64,000 nt of DNA from Streptococcus oralis (GTDB lineage: Bacteria > Bacillota > Bacilli > Lactobacillales > Streptococcaceae). The notes beneath the pieces are model-generated. The model saw only the letters and a list, made by a program, of their open reading frames with translations, was not told the origin of the DNA and did no database searches. The stretch spans positions 1,097,501-1,161,500 of the forward strand of contig NZ_CP046523.1 in assembly GCF_021497885.1 (NCBI RefSeq). Direction: 5' to 3'. This document shows positions 32,703-41,268 of this stretch, piece by piece. How positions within the stretch are numbered: position 1 is the first letter of the stretch; each line of letters begins with the position of its first letter. The position numbers and the translations under genes were made by a program.

Positions 32703-33395
32703 ATTTTCAAGATAAAATTCAAAGCGTTCGCCCACGTATTGACTTTTTACATATTCAAAAGCCGTCCCATCTTCAAGATAAGAGACCTGAGTCAACGCTA
32801 AAATGGCATGCCCTTTTTCAACTTCCAGATAGTGAGCTATCTTTTCCTTAGCCAATCTCGCATAAATGGTCTGTTGGGATTTGCCAATCCGGTAGCCATG
32901 CTGCTGCAAGGTTTGGAAGAAATGACTGGTGATTTCTTCTTTTTTGAAATCCTTAATAAATTTCTCAGGAATGGATGCGACTTCATAGACTAGTGGAACT
33001 TGGTCAGCGTAACGCACCCGTTCCATACGGATGATATTTTCAGTTGGTGAAATGCCTAGCTTAGCGACCTCTTGCTCATTTGGAATGGTTCTTCTATAAG
33101 AAATGAGTTGGCTGGAAGGAACTTTCCCCTGAGATTTGACAATCTCCGTAAAACTGGTCGTCCCCCGCATTTTTTCTTGGACCCGAGTACTAGAAACAAA
33201 GGTTCCACTTCCTACACGACGCTCCAAAACTCCTTCCTCAACCAAGAGGGAGATAGCTTGTCGCAAGGTCATCCGACTAACCTGAAACTGTTCCGCTAAA
33301 TCTCGCTCACTTGGAAGTCTCTCTCCGATTTTCCAATGATGCTCATCTATATCCTTCTTGATCTGATCGTGGATTTTCATATAAGCTGGTAACAT
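32697..33395 (-). CDS. GntR family transcriptional regulator (HutC subfamily)
   Basis: The protein of about 232 residues has an N-terminal winged helix (GERLPSERDLAEQFQVSRMT, residues ~24-43) and a C-terminal UTRA ligand-binding domain (from ~residue 85, with VYEVASIPEKF, ALTQVSYLEDGTAFEYV). HutC-type regulators sense small sugars or sugar phosphates. The start is either the ATG at 33395 or the GTG at 33404; neither has a strong ribosome binding site. It is divergent from guaA; its targets cannot be inferred from neighbours. Confidence 0.9.
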   Translation of the reverse strand: MLPAYMKIHDQIKKDIDEHHWKIGERLPSERDLAEQFQVSRMTLRQAISLLVEEGVLERRVGSGTFVSSTRVQEKMRGTTSFTEIVKSQGKVPSSQLISYRRTIPNEQEVAKLGISPTENIIRMERVRYADQVPLVYEVASIPEKFIKDFKKEEITSHFFQTLQQHGYRIGKSQQTIYARLAKEKIAHYLEVEKGHAILALTQVSYLEDGTAFEYVKSQYVGERFEFYLENN

Positions 33396-33470
33396 GATTT
33401 TCACTTCTTTTCTATATTTTCTCTATTGTACCGTATTTGCTAAGAAAAAGTCAAACTTTGCCTTGTTTAG

Positions 33471-33500
33471 TTGGTAATTCGCCCCTATTTGTGATAGAAT
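33471..33500 (+). promoter_or_regulatory. guaA promoter
   Basis: TTGGTA at 33471-33476, an 18-bp spacer, TAGAAT at 33495-33500 with TGA before it. The short leader holds no purine riboswitch. Confidence 0.6.
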
Positions 33501-33535
33501 ATTGAAAAAGATATTTCTTTTGAGAAAGGAAAAAG

Positions 33536-35098
33536 ATGAGCAACATTTCAACTGATTTGCAAGATGTAGAAAAAATCATCGTGCTGGACTATGGTAGCCA
33601 ATACAACCAGCTGATTTCACGCCGTATCCGTGAGATTGGTGTTTTTTCGGAGCTAAAGAGTCACAAAATCTCAGCTGCAGAGGTTCGTGCGATTAACCCT
33701 GTAGGAATCATCCTCTCTGGTGGACCAAACTCTGTATACGAAGATGGTTCATTTGATATTGACCCAGAAATTTTTGAACTTGGTATTCCAATTTTGGGAA
33801 TCTGCTATGGTATGCAACTTTTAACTCATAAACTTGGAGGAAAAGTTGTCCCTGCAGGTGATGCTGGTAACCGTGAGTATGGCCAATCACCACTTACCCA
33901 TACCACTTCTGCCCTCTTTGAAGGAACTCCTGAAGAACAGATTGTTTTGATGAGCCATGGCGATGCTGTTACAGAGATTCCAGCTGATTTCGTTCGTACT
34001 GGAACTTCTGCTGACTGTCCTTATGCAGCCATTGAAAACCCTGACAAGCACATCTATGGTATCCAATTCCACCCAGAAGTTCGCCATTCTGTATATGGAA
34101 ATGATATCCTTCGAAACTTTGCCCTTAACATCTGTAAAGCTAAGGGTGACTGGTCAATGGACAACTTCATCGATATGCAGATCAAGAAAATCCGCGAAAC
34201 TGTAGGCGACAAGCGTGTTCTTCTCGGTCTATCAGGTGGTGTTGACTCTTCTGTTGTTGGAGTTCTTCTTCAAAAAGCAATCGGCGATCAATTGATCTGT
34301 ATCTTTGTAGACCACGGTCTTCTTCGTAAGGGAGAGGCTGACCAAGTTATGGACATGCTTGGTGGTAAGTTTGGTTTGAACATTGTCAAAGCAGATGCCG
34401 CTAAACGTTTCCTTTATAAACTTGCTGGTGTTTCTGATCCTGAGCAAAAGCGCAAAATTATCGGTAATGAGTTTGTTTATGTCTTTGATGACGAAGCAAG
34501 CAAGCTAAAAGATGTAAAATTCCTTGCTCAAGGAACGCTTTACACTGACGTGATTGAGTCTGGTACAGATACTGCTCAAACCATCAAATCACACCACAAT
34601 GTTGGTGGTCTTCCAGAAGACATGCAGTTTGAACTAATTGAACCATTGAATACCCTCTACAAGGACGAAGTTCGTGCCCTTGGTACAGAGCTTGGTATGC
34701 CAGACCACATCGTATGGCGCCAACCATTCCCAGGACCAGGACTTGCTATCCGTGTCATGGGTGAAATCACTGAGGAAAAACTTGAAACTGTTCGTGAGTC
34801 GGATGCCATCCTTCGTGAAGAAATTGCTAAAGCTGGTCTGGACCGTGATATCTGGCAATACTTCACTGTCAACACAGGCGTTCGTTCAGTTGGTGTTATG
34901 GGTGACGGTCGTACTTACGACTACACAATCGCCATTCGTGCCATTACTTCTATCGATGGTATGACAGCTGACTTTGCTAAAATTCCTTGGGAAGTCCTTC
35001 AAAAAATCTCTGTACGTATCGTAAATGAAGTGAATCACGTAAACCGTATCGTCTACGACATTACAAGTAAACCACCAGCAACAGTTGAGTGGGAATAG
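33536..35098 (+). CDS. guaA: GMP synthase (glutamine-hydrolysing)
   Basis: The 520-residue enzyme converts XMP to GMP using glutamine and ATP. The class I amidotransferase domain has GICYGMQ with the nucleophilic Cys near residue 89 and the FHPEVRHS His/Glu near residue 181. The ATP pyrophosphatase domain has the PP-loop [10 protein letters not shown] near residue 235, and the C-terminal dimerisation domain ends [17 protein letters not shown] lies 8 nt before the ATG. Monocistronic. Confidence 0.98.
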   Translation: MSNISTDLQDVEKIIVLDYGSQYNQLISRRIREIGVFSELKSHKISAAEVRAINPVGIILSGGPNSVYEDGSFDIDPEIFELGIPILGICYGMQLLTHKLGGKVVPAGDAGNREYGQSPLTHTTSALFEGTPEEQIVLMSHGDAVTEIPADFVRTGTSADCPYAAIENPDKHIYGIQFHPEVRHSVYGNDILRNFALNICKAKGDWSMDNFIDMQIKKIRETVGDKRVLLGLSGGVDSSVVGVLLQKAIGDQLICIFVDHGLLRKGEADQVMDMLGGKFGLNIVKADAAKRFLYKLAGVSDPEQKRKIIGNEFVYVFDDEASKLKDVKFLAQGTLYTDVIESGTDTAQTIKSHHNVGGLPEDMQFELIEPLNTLYKDEVRALGTELGMPDHIVWRQPFPGPGLAIRVMGEITEEKLETVRESDAILREEIAKAGLDRDIWQYFTVNTGVRSVGVMGDGRTYDYTIAIRAITSIDGMTADFAKIPWEVLQKISVRIVNEVNHVNRIVYDITSKPPATVEWE

Positions 35099-35115
35099 AG
35101 TTAATAAGTTTAAAA

Positions 35116-35147
35116 GGCCTTAGAAATATTGATTTCTAAAGCTTTTT
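35116..35147 (+). terminator. guaA terminator
   Basis: An imperfect GCCTTAGAAAT / ATTTCTAAAGC hairpin followed by TTTTTATTTT. Confidence 0.8.
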
Positions 35148-35233
35148 ATTTTGCATTAACAACAAATACTAAAATTATTCCTCTAAACTATACTCAGCTT
35201 TTATACGTTGGAGAATATGTGGTAAACTGAGTC

Positions 35234-35278
35234 ATAGTAATAAATTTCTTTCTAGTAATGTGTTATAACTCTACTATA
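35234..35278. repeat. Possible degenerate mini-RUP
   Basis: A 45-bp segment with ATAGTA...TACTAT ends. It contains TTTCTAGTAATGTGTTATAA, which matches the RUP at 18352 at most positions of that stretch. It may be a deleted RUP derivative; the rest of 35148-35334 is AT-rich with no gene that I can see. Confidence 0.4.
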
Positions 35279-35334
35279 ACGGATTTATTCCTTTTTGTAT
35301 TTATACAACTTATTTTACGCTACCTTTATTTTTG

Positions 35335-35343
35335 TGATATAAT
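35335..35343 (+). promoter_or_regulatory. Promoter of the methyltransferase gene
   Basis: TGATATAAT: a perfect TATAAT at 35338-35343 with an extended -10, 29 nt before the ATG. A GGAGG ribosome site follows. Confidence 0.65.
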
Positions 35344-35372
35344 GTCAAATTATAAAGTGGAGGTAATTTAAA

Positions 35373-36146
35373 ATGATTAATAGAGTAATTGAACAATATG
35401 CAAAACAAGATAATCTTGACATTAGAGTAAAACTACATAAGAAGTATTCAAAAAATAAATTGGGCTTTAATAATTGGATTTTTTCTAACTACCAAATTAC
35501 TGATGAAATTAACGTTCTAGAATTGGGATGCGGCACAGGAGAACTGTGGAAAAGTAATCTTGATTCTATAGACAAGATGAAGCGATTGGTAATTACGGAT
35601 TTTTCTAGTGACATGGTAGAAACTACTAGGGCAGTGATTGGAAATAGAGACAATGTCAATTATGAAATAATGGATATCCAAAATGTTTCTTTTGAGAAAG
35701 AAACGTTTGATATTGTTATTGCCAATATGCTTCTATATCATGTAAATGACATTCCTAAAGCTCTCTCTGAAGTGAATAGAGTTTTAAAAAACGGGGGCAT
35801 TTTTTATTGTGCTACATTTGGTGAAAATGGAGTTGTAGATTATTTGGCAAGCTTATTTAAAGATGAGGTTGTTCAAGATTTAGAAAATAAAACTTTTACT
35901 TTACAAAATGGAAAGGCTTATTTAAATAGGCATTTTGACACTGTGGAAAAATTAATTTATGATGACGAGCTACAGGTAACAAGTATAGACGATCTAGTTC
36001 AATATATTCAATCCTTGAAAGGAATTTCAGAAATAGGTTCACTAGAAGAGGGAATTATTCATAAAAGATTGGAAAGGGAGTTTAATAATGGTGTGTTAGT
36101 CATTCCTAAAGAATATGGCATGTTTATAGCTCGAAAAGAAAATTAA
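35373..36146 (+). CDS. Class I SAM-dependent methyltransferase
   Basis: The 257-residue protein has a Rossmann methyltransferase core: motif I LELGCGTGELW at residues ~49-59, an acidic residue at the end of strand 2 (ITDFS), motif with DIVIANMLLYHV (~residues 115-126) and VLKNGGIFYCATFG. It is of the Methyltransf_11/25 type, which methylates small molecules. The base composition is clearly more AT-rich than the flanking genes, with many AT-ending codons, suggesting a foreign origin. It stands just upstream of a Bce-type peptide resistance module, but a 500-bp spacer and separate promoters argue against one operon. Substrate unknown. Confidence 0.88.
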   Translation: MINRVIEQYAKQDNLDIRVKLHKKYSKNKLGFNNWIFSNYQITDEINVLELGCGTGELWKSNLDSIDKMKRLVITDFSSDMVETTRAVIGNRDNVNYEIMDIQNVSFEKETFDIVIANMLLYHVNDIPKALSEVNRVLKNGGIFYCATFGENGVVDYLASLFKDEVVQDLENKTFTLQNGKAYLNRHFDTVEKLIYDDELQVTSIDDLVQYIQSLKGISEIGSLEEGIIHKRLEREFNNGVLVIPKEYGMFIARKEN

Positions 36147-36581
36147 GGGGACTAAATTGTGAAACATTACAGAGAGCTTTTCGATATTTTAGAAAATTAA
36201 TCGAATATTCTTTAAGCATGCTATAGCTGATTCTATATCAAAATCTCAACTTTTTAGATTTGAAAGGGAGAAAATGAAATTTCTATTTCAACATTTTTTG
36301 AATTATTAGGAATCAAAAGTTTAATCAGATCGACCTCATTAGTCAGACAAAACTTTAGATCGAATCTTTTTAATATACTGATTGTAATTAAATTTACTCT
36401 TTCTGATATTATTATCACTCACCACTACTTTTCCAGCCATTCTGGTTACTTCTTCTCTCATAGCATTTGCTTTTAAATTGGAGTATCTTCCGAGACTCCC
36501 TTTTTAAATCCCTGAATCCATGCTATAATATAGTAAGTATAAGTCCAATAACTTGACTATAAATGTCAGCGATAAAGATTT
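36147..36581. other. Non-coding or decayed AT-rich spacer
   Basis: No intact gene. It holds a 13-codon frame starting GTG right after the methyltransferase, a short frame MKFLFQHFLNY after a GGGAG, a 40-codon minus-strand frame at 36339-36461 (start MREEVTRMAGK), a hairpin at 36480-36499 with a T-run, and an extended -10 (TGCTATAAT) at 36521-36529. I read it as remnants at the edge of an acquired block. Confidence 0.5.
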
Positions 36582-36627
36582 CTTACATCATCCGTAAGTG
36601 TTATTCTACTCTGATTCATACTATAAT
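36582..36627 (+). promoter_or_regulatory. Promoter and candidate BceR operator of the Bce-type module
   Basis: CTTAC at 36582-36586 and GTAAG at 36594-36598 form an inverted repeat with a 7-bp centre. It abuts the -35 region of a promoter whose -10 TATAAT is at 36622-36627. BceR-type regulators bind inverted repeats in this position; assignment is inferred. Confidence 0.5.
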
Positions 36628-36656
36628 GAAAGTAACAAAAGATGGAGGTGTTTAAC

Positions 36657-37430
36657 ATGGAAACAATTTTACGAGTAGAATCATTAACAAAGCATTATGG
36701 AAAAGAGCCGAATATCACTAAGGCCTTGAACGGCATATCTTTTCAAGTTGTCAAAGGTGAGTTCTTAGGGATTATGGGGAGCAGTGGTTCTGGGAAAACA
36801 ACCCTTCTTAACTGTCTCGCCACTATCATCAAGCCAACTGACGGCTCCATTCAAATGCAAGAAAAGGATTTAAGTCAATTAAAAGGTAGTCAGTTAGCTG
36901 ATTATCGTGGTAAGGAAATCGGTTACCTCTTTCAAAATTTTGAGCTTTTGGACAATTTGACAGCCAAAGAAAATATTTTACTTCCCTTGTCTTTGCACAA
37001 GGTCGATGCCAACGAAAGCAAGGTTCGGTTAGAATTGCTTTCCCAATATCTGGATATTTCTGAACTTCTGGATAAGTTCCCATCTCAATTATCGGGTGGT
37101 CAACGGCAAAGGGTAGCTGCTGCGCGTGCCTTGATTTTAGACCCTAAGATTGTATTTGCGGATGAGCCCACAGGGGCTTTGGATTCAAAAAATGCGACCA
37201 TTTTGATGCAAAAATTAGCTGAAATGAATCAAGTGGAAGAAACCACCATTCTCATGGTGACACACGATTCAGTCGCAGCCAGCTTTTGCAACCGCATCTT
37301 GTTTATCCAAGACGGAAAACTATTCCATGAAATCCGACGCGATTATCCAAGAGAGAGTCAGGAAGATTTTTACCACAGAATACTAAAGGTCATGGCTACG
37401 CTAGCTGGAGGTGATGGCAATGTTTTCTAA
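36657..37430 (+). CDS. BceA-type ABC transporter ATP-binding protein (peptide antibiotic resistance)
   Basis: The 257-residue ATPase has Walker A GSSGSGKTT near residue 41, signature LSGGQRQR, Walker B IVFADEPTGALD and switch His in VTHDSVA, all in the MacB/LolD-like subfamily. I start at 36657: GGAGG lies 8 nt upstream, while the ATG at 36642 is that site itself. It pairs with the large permease encoded next, overlapping its start by 11 nt. Such BceAB pairs free lipid II-cycle targets from bacitracin, nisin or other peptide antibiotics. The specific drug is not predictable. Confidence 0.93.
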   Translation: METILRVESLTKHYGKEPNITKALNGISFQVVKGEFLGIMGSSGSGKTTLLNCLATIIKPTDGSIQMQEKDLSQLKGSQLADYRGKEIGYLFQNFELLDNLTAKENILLPLSLHKVDANESKVRLELLSQYLDISELLDKFPSQLSGGQRQRVAAARALILDPKIVFADEPTGALDSKNATILMQKLAEMNQVEETTILMVTHDSVAASFCNRILFIQDGKLFHEIRRDYPRESQEDFYHRILKVMATLAGGDGNVF

Positions 37431-39474
37431 ATTAGTCTCAAGAAATAGCAAGAGAGATCGAAAGAATAATGGCTTGTACTTCAGTTCCATGGTTCTTTCT
37501 ATTATCTCCTTTTACATCATCCTTTCTTTGTCCCATCAAGATGTGATGATCTTTCTCAAACAAATAGAGAGTGACGCTGTAAATAAACTCTTTAGCATGA
37601 TTCCCATTCTTTATGTTGCAACGCTCTTTATTCTCTTTTTTCTAGTCTACTTCGCAAGCAGTATGCAGATGGAAAGAAGAAAACATGAATTTGGTGTCTA
37701 TCTCACACTGGGAATGCGAAGAAGCAAACTGTTCTTGCTACTCCTGCTTGAGGATTTGAGAAACAGTATCCTTGCCCTTGGAATAGGCCTTCCTATTTCT
37801 ATCTTAATTTCAGAACTGATTAGCCTAATAACCGCTAAAATTGTAGGACTAGGGATTATTGAACATCAATTTTCTCTATCTACCACAGCTCTATTCTATA
37901 CAGTAATCGGCTTCCTAGCCGTAAAATTAGCTGTTTTTGTTCTTTTAAGTGCAAAGACGGCCAATAAGGAAATTGGAAATCTGCTATCCTATTCTCCTTC
38001 TGGAATGAAGAAACTACTCCCCAAGGGTGTGTACCTTCTTGCTTCAGTCCTCGGAATTTTGCTTCTAGGAACAGCCTATTACATGGGTATGAGTGGACGA
38101 GCTTGGAAAAGTGTTATAACCATGGGCATCACTGTTTTCTTGGGGACTCTGGGAACTATCCTCCTCTTCTTTGGTATGCGTTTATTTATAGACTTTTTGG
38201 TTAAGCTTGGAAACAATCGAAAACTTCATGCCTATAATTTTAGACAGATTCAGGAATTAGTTATCCAGCGCTCAACTATACTGGCCATCTGCTCCCTCTT
38301 AATCTTTTCTGCCTTGTGCCTCTTTGGAGCAGGTGTGGCCATTGCAAGTGGCAATTCAGGCAATCAAACCCACGTATTGGATTATACATTTAGAGATAGC
38401 AAGCAGGAAACAGATGAAAATCTTGATGTAAATACAGTAAAAAAAGAGCTTGAAGCTGCTGGACTAGCATCACAGTTTTCAAAGATTCTGCAAATTAAAG
38501 TGGGCATGCCTAAAGAACACGAGTCCGTGTCCTTCGAAGAGGTCATCAAGGAGTTGAAAAAGCAAAAAGACAGCAAGAACAAGGAAATTTTGCTCCATAA
38601 ATTTAAACAGTCTACTACTTCCCACCTCATGCCTGTTTCCGAATACAACGAACTCAGAAAGACTGCCAATCTCCCTCCTCTAGAATTAACTAGTAAGGAA
38701 GCATATTTGTATATGGGGAAAGATTTTCTGCCAGATGAAAGTCTCGTCAACTCTGTTCTGAAGACGAAGCCTCAAATCAAAGTCATGGAAAATGATGTAA
38801 AATTGATTGGAGAGGTGGAGTCTTTGCCAATCGTAACGGATCGTGAAATAACCCTCTCTGTTGCCCTCATAGTCCCAGATGAGACCTTTATGAGCTATAC
38901 AGACGGTCACTATTCAAACTATGTCAGCGGTATCTTGGCTCCTGAGCTAGTCAAGGAAAAAGGCCTGATGAGAGCTATCTCAGATACCAATAAAAAGTTA
39001 AATCAAACCTCTCTTGGCTATGAAAGCTATATACAAAATATGGGAAGACAATTATTTTACATTATCTCTGCCAGCTATGTCACCATCTATCTGGCTATCA
39101 TCTTCCTTGTTGTGGCAAATACAATCATCGGCGTTCAATTTTTGATGGGTCAGAGACAATCCTACAGACGATACCAAACCTTGATTCATCTTGGAGCTAA
39201 TTACGAAACTCTTTGTAAATCGTCAGAAAAGCAAGTCAACTGGTATTTCGGTCTGCCAATAGCCCTTGCACTTATCAGTAGTAGCTTCGGAGTGGGCTCC
39301 CTCCTCACAGGAATAGTACCAGCCAGTGCAAGAATGGTCATGGGGCAGAAATTTATCACAGCCATGCTGATAGTACTGCTTTTAGCAGGCTTCGAAGTCA
39401 TCTATATTAGAATTGTAAAGAAAAATAGCAACAAGTACTTATTGTCCTTAATGGAACCCAAAAGAGATGAATAA
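37420..39474 (+). CDS. BceB-type ABC transporter permease
   Basis: The 684-residue membrane protein has the ten-helix BceB layout: one N-terminal helix, FtsX-like helix groups (residues ~60-350), a large extracellular domain of about 200 residues between helices 7 and 8 (residues ~320-525, hydrophilic), and a C-terminal FtsX core. The extracellular domain is the sensing and drug-binding part in the family. I use the ATG at 37420 with GGAGG 8 nt upstream. It forms one operon with the ATPase and the two-component genes 32 nt downstream. Confidence 0.93.
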   Translation: MFSKLVSRNSKRDRKNNGLYFSSMVLSIISFYIILSLSHQDVMIFLKQIESDAVNKLFSMIPILYVATLFILFFLVYFASSMQMERRKHEFGVYLTLGMRRSKLFLLLLLEDLRNSILALGIGLPISILISELISLITAKIVGLGIIEHQFSLSTTALFYTVIGFLAVKLAVFVLLSAKTANKEIGNLLSYSPSGMKKLLPKGVYLLASVLGILLLGTAYYMGMSGRAWKSVITMGITVFLGTLGTILLFFGMRLFIDFLVKLGNNRKLHAYNFRQIQELVIQRSTILAICSLLIFSALCLFGAGVAIASGNSGNQTHVLDYTFRDSKQETDENLDVNTVKKELEAAGLASQFSKILQIKVGMPKEHESVSFEEVIKELKKQKDSKNKEILLHKFKQSTTSHLMPVSEYNELRKTANLPPLELTSKEAYLYMGKDFLPDESLVNSVLKTKPQIKVMENDVKLIGEVESLPIVTDREITLSVALIVPDETFMSYTDGHYSNYVSGILAPELVKEKGLMRAISDTNKKLNQTSLGYESYIQNMGRQLFYIISASYVTIYLAIIFLVVANTIIGVQFLMGQRQSYRRYQTLIHLGANYETLCKSSEKQVNWYFGLPIALALISSSFGVGSLLTGIVPASARMVMGQKFITAMLIVLLLAGFEVIYIRIVKKNSNKYLLSLMEPKRDE

Positions 39475-39506
39475 GGTAGAATAAATTAGGAAAAGGAGGA
39501 ACCGAT

Positions 39507-40190
39507 ATGAAGCATATTCTGGTTATTGAAGATGAGGCCTTGATTCGAGATGAAATTGTCATCTTGTTAGAGAAAGCGGGTTATCAGGTTGATAAGTTGA
39601 CTGACTTCAAAGATACAACCCAGCAAGTGCTGCAATACGATACGGATCTAATCATACTGGATTTGAATTTGCCAGGAGAAACAGGTTTTCAAATTTGTAA
39701 AAATCTCAAGTCAAAACGCTCTGTGCCCATATTGGTTCTCACTTCCCGTGAACAATTAAAAGATGAGATTTATGCCCTAAAATTAGGGGCTGATGAGTAC
39801 CTAACAAAGCCTTTCAAGAAAGAAAGATTCTTGGCTCGTATAGAAAACATCTTGAAACGCTATGAAGGTAGGCAAAATCTACTTGAAAAAGATAATTTCC
39901 TGCTGGATCGAAATACCTATACCCTTTATATCAACGGACATTCGATTTTACTCCCCCAAAATCAAGGGAAACTGTTAGAAACCCTATTAGTGGCAACTGA
40001 TTCTGTCGTCACAAAAGAAGAATTGAGCATGAAACTGTGGAATACAACTGAGTTCATCGATGAAAATGCCCTACAAGTAAATATTGCAAGGCTGAAAAAG
40101 GTGATGAAACAGGCTGGCATTGCCCTTCAAGTCAAATCCGTCAGAGGTATTGGTTACAAGCTAGAAGAGGTAAGCCCAGATGAAACATAA
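39507..40190 (+). CDS. BceR-type response regulator (OmpR family)
   Basis: The 227-residue regulator has a receiver domain with the acidic pair (IEDEALI), phosphoacceptor Asp52 in LIILDLNLPG, the conserved Thr (VLTSRE) and Lys (LTKPFKKERF). A C-terminal OmpR/PhoB winged helix follows, ending VRGIGYKLEE. AGGAGGA lies upstream of the ATG. It overlaps the kinase gene by 11 nt. In Bce modules it activates the transporter promoter, here probably via the inverted repeat at 36582. Confidence 0.93.
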   Translation: MKHILVIEDEALIRDEIVILLEKAGYQVDKLTDFKDTTQQVLQYDTDLIILDLNLPGETGFQICKNLKSKRSVPILVLTSREQLKDEIYALKLGADEYLTKPFKKERFLARIENILKRYEGRQNLLEKDNFLLDRNTYTLYINGHSILLPQNQGKLLETLLVATDSVVTKEELSMKLWNTTEFIDENALQVNIARLKKVMKQAGIALQVKSVRGIGYKLEEVSPDET

Positions 40191-41178
40191 TCTAAAATAT
40201 CTAGCTACTTATCTGCCTTGGTTACTTGTTCTCTTAGCATTTGATCTATTTACAGCTGTCCTGCTTTGGCTTTCAGATGTGAGAATGTTTCAAGCCCTCA
40301 TCCTTCTCTATATTTTAGCCACCGTCCTGCTTTTTTTCATCCTATCATTCCTAATGATAAGAAAAGAAAGAAAAAAATCCGCTGCCTATAAAGCCTTCAT
40401 ATCCAATCCTAAGATCGATACTGAGCTTGAATTATTGCAATTATCAAGTGCCTCAGAGAAAGAAAGCATTGAAAAAATGGCAGATACACTTTATCAAAAG
40501 CAGTCTGAAATAGGAAAACTCAACTCATTACTATCCGAATACGAGGACTATGTTGAAAAATGGGCGCATGAGATTAAACTCCCTCTATCGCTTCTTTCCC
40601 TCCTTTTGGACAACCAAAGTGACCAGTTGCCTAAGGATACAGCTTTTAAGTTGGACTATGTGAAAAATCAAATCCAAGGAAATGTATCACAAATCCTATT
40701 CTACTACAGGGTGAAAAGTGAGAAAAATGATTTTCTATTTGAAGACCTTGATCTAGAAGAATGTATCCAAGATCTCTTGGAAAACTTTGATCCCTTACTC
40801 AAAGAAAAGAATTTTACGATTCAGCTAGAAAATATACAAGGAACTTGCTACACTGATCAACGCAGTTTTGAATTTATCCTCTCCCAAATCCTCGCCAACG
40901 CCCTTAAATACAGCTCTGACAAGCCCAAACTCAGCATTTCTATGTCAAAAGACAAGGGACGCACAAGTCTGATTATTAGGGATAATGGCTGCGGAGTTAA
41001 AGCTTGCGACCTCCCTCATATCTTTGAAAAAGGCTTTACAGGAGACTCGGGAGATACCAGGAAAAAATCAACAGGCATGGGCCTCTATCTGGTCAAACAA
41101 TTAGCAGATGCTTTAAAAATCGACATCACAGTAAAATCCGAATGGCTGCAAGGATTTGAAATCTCTCTTTCTATTTAA
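40180..41178 (+). CDS. BceS-type intramembrane-sensing histidine kinase
   Basis: The 332-residue kinase has two membrane helices close together at the N-terminus (about residues 12-32 and 38-60) with almost no extracellular loop, the mark of intramembrane-sensing kinases that take their signal from the BceAB transporter. The H-box WAHEIKLPLS is near residue 130, then N-box QILANALKYS, the G1 DNGCGVK and G2 KSTGMGLYLVK motifs. It completes a BceABRS-like module in the order transporter then regulators. Confidence 0.93.
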   Translation: MKHNLKYLATYLPWLLVLLAFDLFTAVLLWLSDVRMFQALILLYILATVLLFFILSFLMIRKERKKSAAYKAFISNPKIDTELELLQLSSASEKESIEKMADTLYQKQSEIGKLNSLLSEYEDYVEKWAHEIKLPLSLLSLLLDNQSDQLPKDTAFKLDYVKNQIQGNVSQILFYYRVKSEKNDFLFEDLDLEECIQDLLENFDPLLKEKNFTIQLENIQGTCYTDQRSFEFILSQILANALKYSSDKPKLSISMSKDKGRTSLIIRDNGCGVKACDLPHIFEKGFTGDSGDTRKKSTGMGLYLVKQLADALKIDITVKSEWLQGFEISLSI

Positions 41179-41232
41179 TCAATTTTTCGATTAAGAAAAT
41201 TGCCTAATCATAGAAAGTACATATTCTATATT

Positions 41233-41268
41233 GAAAAAGGAAAGCACTTCAGCTTTCCTTCCTTTTTT
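41233..41268. terminator. Bidirectional terminator between the Bce module and ffh
   Basis: A GGAAAGC / GCTTTCC stem with a 6-nt loop; TTCCTTTTTT follows on plus and TTTTTC on minus. Confidence 0.85.

Noticed and set aside
33405..33535. Purine riboswitch before guaA
   Set aside because: The region is short and has no paired aptamer helices; only a promoter and ribosome site are seen.
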